Positions 9,101-15,701 of a stretch of 32,941 bases of DNA are shown here, one piece after another (position 1 is the stretch's first letter; each line of letters opens with the position of its first letter). The notes under the pieces are model-generated. The model made no database searches. It was not told the origin of the DNA and saw nothing but the letters and a program-made list of their open reading frames with translations. Position numbers and translations under genes: made by a program. Where the stretch lies: the NCBI GenBank assembly GCA_041538025.1, contig JBGOEV010000027.1, positions 1-32,941 on the forward strand. Direction: 5' to 3'. This stretch comes from Thermosaccharophagus gerlachensis (GTDB lineage: Bacteria > Armatimonadota > Fervidibacteria > Fervidibacterales > Thermosaccharophagaceae).

Positions 9101-10118
9101 TAAAGATGTTGAACCTGGTTACCATAGAGCTGAAGTCAGCATAGCGTTTGATAGCGGGTTACATCTTTCCGATGTTTCGTCCTTCATTTATGTGCCACCT
9201 TCAGATAACTTGCTTTCGGATGGAGGGTTTGAGCAGAGTAGGTCTCTTGGCTCTGTCTGGAGTGTAAAACAAGGTGCACAAACGAAAGTATCTCTTGATG
9301 CAAAGAATGCATATGCGGGGAAAAGTTCTCTGTCGGTTGTCTCGCAGAGTGAGAATGGTTCTGTTGTTGTCTCACAAAGCATACCACTTAAGGAGCCGAA
9401 GAAGGCATTTGTTGTGAGTGCATTAAGTTACACGAAAGTGTTGTATCCGAGCGAACGCTCCGAGAGCTGCGCTATCAAACTTAGCATGGAGATGCCTTCT
9501 AAGGGCAAACTTGAATTTACTCTCCCAGTTGATGTTGATACTGGAAGGTGGCAGTTAACACACGGTGTTGTGTTTGCGCTTGACCCGATAACAGCCATCT
9601 CTTTTTCCATTTCGCTTGATGGGCGTGCTGGGCTAATTTTGTTTGACGAACTCTTCCTTGCGCCAATACGAGTCAATGGCAACAACATAGCTGTTGGTGC
9701 AAAGGTCAATGTTGACAGCTCTTTCCCAAGCTATGATCCCAAAGTGATAAACGATACTCAAGGTAGCTTCAGCATAACAGACGATTGGGCGAAAGTGGCA
9801 TGGGCAAGCTCTGAAACGGAGCAACCTCACTTTGTGGAATTGGAATTCCCAGATGAGGTGGAGCTTAGGAAGCTTGTCATTTGGTGGGCTCTTGATAAGG
9901 GCGTATACTATACATCAAGGCGCTACTCCATCCAAGCAGATAGCGGTGAGGGGTGGCGTGATCTCATTCAACATCAAAGTAGCAAAGACGAACCCTTCAC
10001 TGTCCACATATTTGAACAACCGCTGAGGTGCAAGCGCTTGCGCATCTTTCAACCAGTTGGTGGTGGCAACGAGAGACGCCCAAACTTGATGTGGATATCT
10101 GAAATTGAAGCATACTAA
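6141..10118 (+). CDS. Large secreted putative glycoside hydrolase with discoidin-like tail
   Basis: The longest frame begins at 6093 (1341 aa). I prefer ATG 6141 because it gives a compact signal peptide (MQCRYRLKSIG, then the hydrophobic FITFVVQLLTL). Numbering from 6093, residues 45-330 are beta-rich. A TIM-barrel-like region follows, with ELDGVYFDGFGEW near 422-434, which resembles the strand-end acid motif of glycoside hydrolases. EKLHSQGKLVMANGY lies near 482. A helical, coiled-coil-like segment spans about 743-800. NLLSDGGFEQS near 1039 opens a jelly-roll domain like CBM4/9-type modules. The last 135 residues resemble an F5/8-type (discoidin) carbohydrate-binding domain. The protein probably acts outside the cytoplasmic membrane on polysaccharide. 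The catalytic residues and family are not proven. Confidence 0.85.
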   Translation: MQCRYRLKSIGAMFITFVVQLLTLHEVSSQELVSGALKIGFDGRTGRINSVSLSRSVWRGDGGFDVFDVSSGKGGKLTGLVKRPRSGQVELQCASSELRLKLNALFTSKGKCIEVNGEVQGDGERGIVVSFTLPVDAVNWYWWDDMRRGRRISSGVYKNTVRMPMRGEHSPYPLCAVTNLKMGLAIGIDLSIPVMYRFSYDANSLKLRLEYDFGLSSSAKSACKFRFSVFPVSEPAWGMRGAIADYYNLFSSSFIKRNKVDGIWMPFTPIAKIEHPEDFGFAFHEGTAGADYDEKSGIYTFVYVEPWSIRFYLPLDAPRNLSVSELLSHEALKAADKRLLEAVERCAAQSPEGTFHTRSYTPDWAMGKLVYDFIANADPDIPGEWTKARLMDEVIEKAFSEHRSKGIELDGVYFDGFGEWVRPQINERKDHWSVSDFPLSFSWETKRPCQITSFGIYEYLKAVAEKLHSQGKLVMANGYVWAYIPFSAHWIDVGGNEIRWTKMRDDYPFFDYRRFLAYRRPYLPLNNEDFEKVFTAELAKEYFDWALFYGFFPSCFSPTASHVGNYWNTPKFHNRDRHLFRIYIPLLRMLSSAGWNPITQAHPSGHGMRWFDVFNSDVLVERFGDYATSQLFFTVHNRSEKTISETLQIDYKPLGIAPKSDAELCIVEMLSGQLLNWDVDEMHIKVPINLARRSTLMLWLGRRSDILVWALKSACEFISTSVERVPKSSEQEKLVTELGKTLELLSDAKKLALEGLAKLGKEGKYEKLLKLLSEAHGKLISLCEGYSGVPQSELPILKRAEVLTSCAIRLALGIRCLFNYQHSVSPGDVLIPSICFRHGMNSPLSMVQSELALSTSSHGIFARSFYTWRNVPPNTDCWGSYRLNIPEWLKEGDTLSLELCMRVQVAGVELQLRRSEELKVVKPYAMRSEIVSNSSGLLLLLSLTNNTSRGVKGRVSVKVDGRQLKVDEDSVTLPAFSTVDVIRKVDAKDVEPGYHRAEVSIAFDSGLHLSDVSSFIYVPPSDNLLSDGGFEQSRSLGSVWSVKQGAQTKVSLDAKNAYAGKSSLSVVSQSENGSVVVSQSIPLKEPKKAFVVSALSYTKVLYPSERSESCAIKLSMEMPSKGKLEFTLPVDVDTGRWQLTHGVVFALDPITAISFSISLDGRAGLILFDELFLAPIRVNGNNIAVGAKVNVDSSFPSYDPKVINDTQGSFSITDDWAKVAWASSETEQPHFVELEFPDEVELRKLVIWWALDKGVYYTSRRYSIQADSGEGWRDLIQHQSSKDEPFTVHIFEQPLRCKRLRIFQPVGGGNERRPNLMWISEIEAY

Positions 10119-10143
10119 GAGCTCATTGGGGGAGTGCGTTAGC

Positions 10144-10959
10144 ATGCGCATAGCATGTAGCACCTCTGCATTTGATGAGCTCTTCAAAACGCATCAGATG
10201 ATCATTAGCGATTTCTTCAAGCTCGTTTCCAGCTTCGGTATTGAAGCAGTGGAGTTACAAGTTGAACATCTATCCTCGCTCAACAAACTTTACATCGCCT
10301 CCTTGCTCAAGGAAGCCGAGAGGGAAGGCGTCAGCATTGTGGCACTCTCTTTCAACAATCGCTTCGGTTTCCCAAATGAAGATGCGAGGGATGAAGAGCT
10401 TAAACGCATATCACATCTCATGAGGATGGCAAGGGAAATGGGTGCAAATGTTGTTAGGTTGGTCACTGGCGAAAGCAAACGCATAGAAGCTCGTTATGAG
10501 GAGCAAAAGAAGTGGGTTGTTGATGCGTTCCTAAAGGTCGCTGAGGTGGCTGAAGAGATTGGCATATCTGTAGCCATTGAGAACTGCGATGAAGTGTGCC
10601 TTCACCCTGATGAGCTCTTGTGGCTTCTTGATGAGGTTAACTCACCTTATGTTGGTGCCTGCCTGAATGCTTTCAACCTTCTTAAGTCCTGCAAGTTTGA
10701 TAGCAAGACTTTTTATGAGGCAGCCGAAATGCTTGCTCCATTCTCAATGCATTCAAGGGTTGTATTTACAGGCTTTGACGATAAGGGCAATGACAGGCTG
10801 ATCAATTACAGCAGGTTGATGTGCATATTCGCTGAGTCTGAATACGATGGCTTTCATTGCATAGCTGGCTTCCACTCGGAACCACTTGATAGCTTTCCGA
10901 TTGCTTTAAATCTTCTCCTAAACAGCATTGAGGAGGCACTTAAATCTTTTGGGGTGTAA
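10144..10959 (+). CDS. Sugar phosphate isomerase/epimerase-like TIM-barrel protein
   Basis: This belongs to the xylose-isomerase-like TIM barrel superfamily (AP endonuclease 2 / IolE / hydroxypyruvate-isomerase type). It opens MRIACSTSAFDE, has FGIEAVELQ near residue 35 and the strand VAIENCDE, whose Glu usually binds the divalent metal. The usual Asp-x-x-His strand appears as VGACLNAFNLL, so a canonical ligand is changed to Asn and the activity may differ. The start is ATG 10144: GGGGGAG at 10128-10134 is well placed for it, while the longer frame from 10105 overlaps the hydrolase stop and lacks a site. The gene follows the secreted hydrolase by 25 bases and probably shares its transcript. 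Substrate unknown. Confidence 0.85.
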   Translation: MRIACSTSAFDELFKTHQMIISDFFKLVSSFGIEAVELQVEHLSSLNKLYIASLLKEAEREGVSIVALSFNNRFGFPNEDARDEELKRISHLMRMAREMGANVVRLVTGESKRIEARYEEQKKWVVDAFLKVAEVAEEIGISVAIENCDEVCLHPDELLWLLDEVNSPYVGACLNAFNLLKSCKFDSKTFYEAAEMLAPFSMHSRVVFTGFDDKGNDRLINYSRLMCIFAESEYDGFHCIAGFHSEPLDSFPIALNLLLNSIEEALKSFGV

Positions 10960-10967
10960 CCTTGCCC

Positions 10968-11555
10968 TCATTCCCAGTTGAAGCGTTTAATGAGTTCCTC
11001 AAGCGTGCTCAAGCCGCTTTGCTTGCTGTGGGCATGTTTCTGTAACTCTCTTTTCACACAGCTCAGCAAATCAAACTCAGTGTCGCATTCTTCAGGTCGG
11101 CAGAATAAAGACCCCTCACCCGATGAATCCCAGAAGTCAAGGAATTTCATTGTTACAACGAGCCTCGGGTTCTCCTTGTCAACGCGCTTTGCCATGTAAA
11201 TTTCAACCACATCCCTGTCATCAATTCCGAGCGCCTCACAGATGGCGTCTTGAACAAGCTTAACACCGTTATCCAAATCCCTTGCACCGATTGAACGCAG
11301 GAAGAACTCGTAGCGCATTGATAGCAAGCGTTTGCATCTTAACTTTTGCCACCTCTCCATCTCGCTTTGTTGGTAGTGTCCTACCAAGTAAGTTGAAGCG
11401 ATGCTCAATTTTCCGTTTGCCTTCATCTTTGAGAGAGCCTTCACAAGTGAACGCTTATAAGCTTGAGCGTCGTTGCTAAGTGTCAAAAGACCATTCCTGA
11501 GGTAGTATTGGTGGTTGACACTCGGCGGGAGTGGCAAAATGAAGCGAAGGCGCAT
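10968..11555 (-). CDS. RusA-family Holliday junction resolvase
   Basis: This 195-aa protein opens MRLRFILPLPPSVNHQYY, the usual RusA first strand. It carries RDLDN at residues 92-96, Lys99 and IDDRDVVEIYMAKR at 111-124. E. coli RusA uses Asp70, Asp72, Lys76 and Asp91, and the D93/D95/K99 spacing here is the same. RusA is a homodimeric, metal-dependent endonuclease that cuts four-way DNA junctions, often prophage-borne. The roughly 55-residue C-terminal tail is extra compared with the 120-aa E. coli protein. ATG 11555 is chosen because GAGGTGAT lies 7 bases upstream; that site overlaps the stop of the HerA-like gene, indicating coupled translation. The longer frame to 11639 has no such site. 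Confidence 0.88.
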   Translation of the reverse strand: MRLRFILPLPPSVNHQYYLRNGLLTLSNDAQAYKRSLVKALSKMKANGKLSIASTYLVGHYQQSEMERWQKLRCKRLLSMRYEFFLRSIGARDLDNGVKLVQDAICEALGIDDRDVVEIYMAKRVDKENPRLVVTMKFLDFWDSSGEGSLFCRPEECDTEFDLLSCVKRELQKHAHSKQSGLSTLEELIKRFNWE

Positions 11556-11568
11556 CCCGAATATCACC

Positions 11569-13203
11569 TCACTCTGTCTGCTCAAAGAGCCTGCGTATCC
11601 GTTCCTGTGGTGAGCGTCTCCCGATGATCTGAGCGCCATTCACATTGTGCGCTTGGAAGAAGTATTGCGTTTCTCCAGCGGTGTTTATCCCGTTAAGCGG
11701 TTTGACACGCACTATGACTGGATATTGCTTTGTAGCGTTCCCGATGATGAGGACATGGTGTCTTCTCAACCGCTTTACGAACGAACTCATCGTTTCAACA
11801 TCTGTAAGAGCGCACTTAGCCAAGTGCCTTACATCGTCATCAAAAGGTGTGTTCATGATGAACAGGTTGTCAGCCTGACGCAGAACAGCTTCATCAAGGC
11901 TTCCTATCATGTTAGTGATGAAGAAGCAAGTTATGCCGATGTGCCTTGAGCGTGTTACGATTGTTCCAATCGTGTTCTTCGTGACATACAAATGAGCTTC
12001 CTCAAAGAAGACGAACGGGAACCTGTTTGTCCCCTTCATGATCTCATGTTCGCATATCTCCTTTATGATCTCAATCACTGCTTGGACGAAGCCGAATCTT
12101 GCCAGAGGCGTCAAATCAGAGATGTCAATGATGAGTGCCCCACCGTATTTGATCTTGTTGTATTCCCGTTTCAGGTCAATGGCTTCGTCAGGTGTTCTGG
12201 CAAACACCTTTGTGTTTCTGACTGCTTCAAGCCTGCTCCTTATCGCTGCATTAACGACTTCGTTTTCAGCCAACTCGTTATGTTCAGCCATCTGTATGAG
12301 GTGTTCAATCGTTAAAAACGGTGGTTTCTTTCCTCTAAGTTCCATTAACCGCATCTCCTCAAACAGCCCAAAAAGCCTGTTCTCAAGGTGCATTGCTGAG
12401 ACCTCTGGCAAACCAAACTTTGTAAGCATCGTAAGGAGTGGTTGAATGCCAAATTGTCTTAGCCCGAGCTTCAAATTTGAGCCAGCCTTTAAGTGGATTA
12501 TCCCGGGGCGCACGACTTCACCACTTAAGGGATCAACCTCAAGCTTCGGCAGGTGAATGTATTCCCTGTTGATGTCAAAGACGATGCAAGGTGCGCCAAG
12601 TCCCATCAGCTCAAGCAATATAACCTTCGCAAGGTGCGATTTCCCACACCCTTTCACACCAGTTATTATGTTGATTTTCTCAAGATGCCTGCCATCTATC
12701 TTAAGTGGTTCACCCCTGAGCGTGTAACCTATCTCAATCGGGTTCCCAAGGAGTTCAATGCAGTTCTCAAAGAACTCCGAATCTGGTGTCCTGAAAACAT
12801 CCACATCCCTGTGAGGTATCCATCCATCCCATTGATCCCATTCTCCATTTGCGAGCTTCCTTATCTTGCATATAGCCACTTTAAGGTTGCGTTCCCTTGA
12901 TAGCGTTGATGCCTCAGACAAAGCCTCTATCAACTCTGGTGAGATTTCTTCATCGCTGTTTTGCAAAGGGTCCTTTGAACCGTTATTGTCTTCTCTCTTT
13001 CCATCGTTTACAGCCAAGCGCAAAAGCTCTCGCACTAATGAAGGATAGTTAAGCGACCTGAACGCTATGACTTGCACTATCAAGCCGTTCTTGCTGTCTC
13101 TCTCCCTAACACAGAGAGTTTCTCCAACTCTCAAGTCTTCTTCCCTCGGGTCAAAAACGAGTTCCATTATATCGCCCTTTATCTGGTAGACCTCAATGCC
13201 CAT
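11569..13203 (-). CDS. HerA-like DNA translocase ATPase
   Basis: This hexameric FtsK/HerA-superfamily ATPase pumps or unwinds duplex DNA. Numbering from TTG 13206, residues 1-60 look like the HAS beta-barrel found at the start of HerA proteins. Walker A is GVKGCGKS at 183-190, followed by FDINREY. Walker B is FVFFEEAH at 398-405, and TRSRHIGITCFFITN at 418-432 supplies the likely arginine finger and sensor strand. An acidic insertion around 68-95 may be a linker. ATG 13203 is preferred over TTG 13206, with GGGGTGG upstream. In archaea HerA works with the nuclease NurA in end resection. No NurA is present here; a RusA-type resolvase follows instead, suggesting a different nuclease partner. Confidence 0.9.
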   Translation of the reverse strand: MGIEVYQIKGDIMELVFDPREEDLRVGETLCVRERDSKNGLIVQVIAFRSLNYPSLVRELLRLAVNDGKREDNNGSKDPLQNSDEEISPELIEALSEASTLSRERNLKVAICKIRKLANGEWDQWDGWIPHRDVDVFRTPDSEFFENCIELLGNPIEIGYTLRGEPLKIDGRHLEKINIITGVKGCGKSHLAKVILLELMGLGAPCIVFDINREYIHLPKLEVDPLSGEVVRPGIIHLKAGSNLKLGLRQFGIQPLLTMLTKFGLPEVSAMHLENRLFGLFEEMRLMELRGKKPPFLTIEHLIQMAEHNELAENEVVNAAIRSRLEAVRNTKVFARTPDEAIDLKREYNKIKYGGALIIDISDLTPLARFGFVQAVIEIIKEICEHEIMKGTNRFPFVFFEEAHLYVTKNTIGTIVTRSRHIGITCFFITNMIGSLDEAVLRQADNLFIMNTPFDDDVRHLAKCALTDVETMSSFVKRLRRHHVLIIGNATKQYPVIVRVKPLNGINTAGETQYFFQAHNVNGAQIIGRRSPQERIRRLFEQTE

Positions 13204-13249
13204 CAAAGACCACCCCGCTTATCCACAAAGCCATAGCTGTTCATTCATT

Positions 13250-13687
13250 TCATTCATTCCTGAGTGCTTTGAGCGCCTCTAAAATCACCTTCAGCTCTTC
13301 CTCGCACAACGAGCGCAAGTTCAAGCGTCTGACCTTTCGCTTCGCGAGTTCCTTTAGCTTCCTAAGATCCCATCCCAGTAAACGCCTTAGCTCATGGATT
13401 TGCCTGAGCAACCTTATGCGCTGACCTTTCTTGCTACCTTCGCCCTTGCATCCATGGAGCAAGCATTTATGGAGGTATTCAGTGACCGATGGGAAGTCAA
13501 CTTGAAGCAGTTCTCGCTCATCTTTAACATTCCAAATCGCTCTTATGCGTTGACGCAAAGCCTTTTCTGTTATGCCTTCTTTGTCATGCCATCTTTCCAC
13601 AACCTTGCGGATTGCTTCCTTCAATGCTTTGTATTGTCTTTCGGTTATGACGCCAGATGTAATTGACCAACCCATCTCTTTCACCAT
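13250..13687 (-). CDS. Phage-like small helical protein of unknown function
   Basis: This 145-aa, very basic, all-helical protein has no family I can name firmly. The N-terminal half has ITERQYKALKEAIRKVV, then an IRAIW..NVKDERELLQVDF..VTEYL pattern. That pattern recalls the C-terminal ORF6C/P22-antirepressor type domain of phage regulators (conserved W, a short Leu/Asp turn and a final helix). The last 50 residues (LRQIHELRRLLGW ... CEEELKVILEALKALRNE) recall Mu gp16-type proteins. Both resemblances are by eye and weak. It sits between the ImmA/IrrE-type regulator and the HerA-like ATPase on the same strand, with gaps of 12 and 46 bases, so it is likely co-expressed and DNA-related. Confidence 0.65.
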   Translation of the reverse strand: MVKEMGWSITSGVITERQYKALKEAIRKVVERWHDKEGITEKALRQRIRAIWNVKDERELLQVDFPSVTEYLHKCLLHGCKGEGSKKGQRIRLLRQIHELRRLLGWDLRKLKELAKRKVRRLNLRSLCEEELKVILEALKALRNE

Positions 13688-13699
13688 TCCACCCGAGTC

Positions 13700-14836
13700 T
13701 CAATCCACTTCATAGCCAGCACTCTTCAAGATCTCGTAAGCCTCTGAAGAGGAGATACGCCATATCTCAGCGAGCCTATCAAGCGATATCAACCTTCTTG
13801 AATATGCTTCAAGCGCTAAGACTGCAAGTAGCGGTGGTATCTTTGGTGGTTGTTCTTGTCTTTCCTCGCTCTCGCCATACAGCGTTCTTTCAATTTTTTC
13901 AACCGAGACTTCTCTCAACTGCTCAAACTGAGTTTGTCTTATGTATCCGAGTTCCTTCAGCCTTATGAGCATAGCCATGTAGCTGACACCGAAGTGGCGT
14001 TTCAAATAAATCACATCTTCAACACCAATTTGTGCAGGGTTGAAATTGCTCTCAACGATGCTCCTCACACCCTCCTCTGGCATCAGGAAATGAGTCGCAA
14101 ACAGATCGGCAAACCTTTCCAAATCTTTCTGGTGTGGTGGGGAATAACCTTCGGCAGTCTCACATGGATGGTAACCGCTTGATCTGTCCTTAATGAAGTG
14201 GCAGTATTCATGAGCTGCGGTGAAGACTTGTTTTCCTTTCTTTCTATCAGCGTTTATGAGTGCAAAAGCTCCTTTCTCTGGGTCGTATGCGAATGCACCA
14301 TCAATTCGTGAATTGGGTAGCGGTATGCGTATTATGTGTAGACCTTGGTTTTCAAGTAGCTTAAAAATGTCGCCGATTGGGTCATCACCGAGTCCCAACC
14401 TTTTTCTTTCCTCGCTCGCCAACTTCTTTGCCCATATTGACATCTCTGGTTTGAAGGAGGGAGTAGTGTATCTGTATTGAGGGGCTTCTTTTTTTCTCAC
14501 CGCAAGTATCCTTTCAAGCCATGCATAGTCCTCACAACACTTAACGAATTCTTCCAACCTTTTCTTATCAGCTTTGCCGATGGGTGCTGCCCTTAGTAGC
14601 ATGCTGAAGACATTTGTTGAGCTTTCCTCCCCAAGGAGCCATTGAATATCAACCTTGTATAACTCGGCGAGCCTCTTCAAAATCATTAAGTTAGGCATTC
14701 GTTTCCCGCTCTCAATCATTGAGATGTATTCCCGTGTGCATCCAATTTTCTCAGCCACTTGAGCTTGTGATAAACCAAACTCCCTACGCTTTGCCATCAA
14801 TTTCTCCGCCACACGCCGCGCAACGCTTTTGTCCAT
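13700..14836 (-). CDS. XRE-family regulator fused to ImmA/IrrE-type metalloprotease
   Basis: Residues 8-65 form a Cro/C1-type helix-turn-helix (LSQAQVAEKIGCTREYISMIESGKRMPN). Residues 135-300 are an ImmA/IrrE-like domain with zinc motif HEYCH at 209-213 and LERFADLFATHFLMP at 239-253 supplying the third ligand region. Proteins of this class bind DNA and cleave a partner repressor, or themselves switch expression, upon stress or mobile-element induction. Residues 336-378 (LLAVLALEAYSRRLISLDRLAEIW ...) resemble the small UPF0175-type module found in some antitoxins, an unusual addition. It is first in a four-gene minus-strand run, behind a promoter with repeated operator sequences, so self-regulation is likely. 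Confidence 0.92.
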   Translation of the reverse strand: MDKSVARRVAEKLMAKRREFGLSQAQVAEKIGCTREYISMIESGKRMPNLMILKRLAELYKVDIQWLLGEESSTNVFSMLLRAAPIGKADKKRLEEFVKCCEDYAWLERILAVRKKEAPQYRYTTPSFKPEMSIWAKKLASEERKRLGLGDDPIGDIFKLLENQGLHIIRIPLPNSRIDGAFAYDPEKGAFALINADRKKGKQVFTAAHEYCHFIKDRSSGYHPCETAEGYSPPHQKDLERFADLFATHFLMPEEGVRSIVESNFNPAQIGVEDVIYLKRHFGVSYMAMLIRLKELGYIRQTQFEQLREVSVEKIERTLYGESEERQEQPPKIPPLLAVLALEAYSRRLISLDRLAEIWRISSSEAYEILKSAGYEVD

Positions 14837-14861
14837 CTCCTACCACCCCTCCACGTTCAAA

Positions 14862-14922
14862 GGTAACTCATTGTAACACGAAGCAGGATTTTTCACTGTA
14901 ATAGTGTAACACATTGTAACAT
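14862..14922 (-). promoter_or_regulatory. Two-copy operator overlapping the promoter
   Basis: Minus-strand TGTTACAATG followed by T/A and GTTAC occurs twice, at 14906-14921 and 14863-14878. The first copy fills the spacer and -10 of the predicted promoter. A further symmetric element, CACTGTAATAGTG, lies between them (14894-14906). The position fits repression by the adjacent helix-turn-helix protein. Confidence 0.6.
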
Positions 14923-14930
14923 AAAGTCAA
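14903..14930 (-). promoter_or_regulatory. Sigma-70-type promoter of the regulator/HerA/RusA run
   Basis: On the minus strand TTGACT (14925-14930) matches the -35 consensus in five of six bases. After 16 bases TACACT (14903-14908) matches the -10 consensus in four of six. It points into the XRE/ImmA gene, with a leader of about 60 bases. Confidence 0.6.
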
Positions 14931-14960
14931 GAGGCACCTTACCTCGTTCATCTTTAAGCC

Positions 14961-14990
14961 TTGTTTTGGAAGCAAACAATTTGCTATGGA
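14961..14990 (+). promoter_or_regulatory. Possible promoter of the clpP-like gene
   Basis: TTGTTT at 14961-14966 and TATGGA at 14985-14990, preceded by TG (extended -10 style), are 18 bases apart and point at the protease gene. TTGTTT also pairs with AAACAA at 14974-14979 as a perfect 6-base inverted repeat. The match is modest. Confidence 0.3.
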
Positions 14991-15076
14991 ACGCATGCGC
15001 GCTAAAGTGTCTTTTGGAACAATCGGAACAACCCATGCCATAGGCTCTCAAAACCCTTCTTCAGGGGGCATTGGAA

Positions 15077-15673
15077 ATGGGCTTGCAAGAGGAAGAAGAA
15101 AAGCAACAAGAAATGATTATTCAGCATGGATGGATTTTGCGCAGACTCCTGCGTGCCCGAACCATATTGCTCATGGGCACGATTACAGATCAAGTTGCAA
15201 AAGAGTTAACCACACAGGTTCTCTTGATGCAAGAGGAAGACGAAAATAAACCGATAACAGTCTTCATCAACTCACGTGGTGGTGAGGCTGACGCTGGTTT
15301 TGCCATTTATGACATATTGCGTTTCATCTCACCACCAGTTAGGACAGTTTGCACTGGCTTATGTGCCAGTGCTGCAATCTTGCCCTTCCTTGCAGCTCCA
15401 AGGGAGAGGCGCTTTTCACTCCCGCATTCTCGTTTCCTTTTGCATCAACCAATAACAACAGTTGTTGGTGTAGCCTCAGATATCGCTATAAGCGCTAACG
15501 AACTGCGTCGCCTTAGAGAACGCTACAACACCATCGTTGCATCAGAGACTGGAAAGTCAGTTGAGCAGGTCACCATCGACACTGATAGGGATTTTTGGCT
15601 TACAGCTGAAGAAGCTCTTGAGTATGGTCTTGTTGGCAAGATCATAACGAATGTGCGGGAGTTTGAAAGTTAG
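15077..15673 (+). CDS. clpP: ClpP-type serine protease subunit
   Basis: This resembles the proteolytic chamber subunit of Clp, which degrades substrates fed by an AAA+ unfoldase in the cytosol. Numbering from TTG 15071, the triad is Ser100 (GLCAS), His125 (FLLHQP) and Asp174 (DTDRDF). The 25- and 49-residue spacings are identical to E. coli Ser97/His122/Asp171. FINSRGGEADAG, RRFSLPHSR and TAEEALEYGLV are all typical. The elbow reads GLCASAA where most ClpPs have GQAASMG, so this may be a divergent paralogue rather than the main ClpP. ATG 15077 is preferred: AGGGGG at 15063-15068 is 8 bases before it. No ClpX or ClpA is adjacent; it is divergent from the ImmA/IrrE gene. Confidence 0.92.
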   Translation: MGLQEEEEKQQEMIIQHGWILRRLLRARTILLMGTITDQVAKELTTQVLLMQEEDENKPITVFINSRGGEADAGFAIYDILRFISPPVRTVCTGLCASAAILPFLAAPRERRFSLPHSRFLLHQPITTVVGVASDIAISANELRRLRERYNTIVASETGKSVEQVTIDTDRDFWLTAEEALEYGLVGKIITNVREFES

Positions 15674-15701
15674 GCAACTTTAGAACGAGCATAGATCTTT
15701 A

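Noticed and set aside
11569..13203. HerA-like ATPase as a conjugative VirB4/TraC or FtsK protein
   Set aside because: The HAS-barrel-like N-terminus, length and FEEAH Walker B fit HerA. No membrane helices or conjugation genes are nearby.
10968..14836. Complete prophage or integrative element
   Set aside because: No integrase, structural or packaging genes and no attachment-site repeats were seen; only phage-like fragments.
14986..15249. 87-codon plus-strand frame at the start of the ClpP-like gene
   Set aside because: It overlaps the protease in another frame and has low-complexity Gly/Arg/Lys content. The protease frame has clear family motifs.
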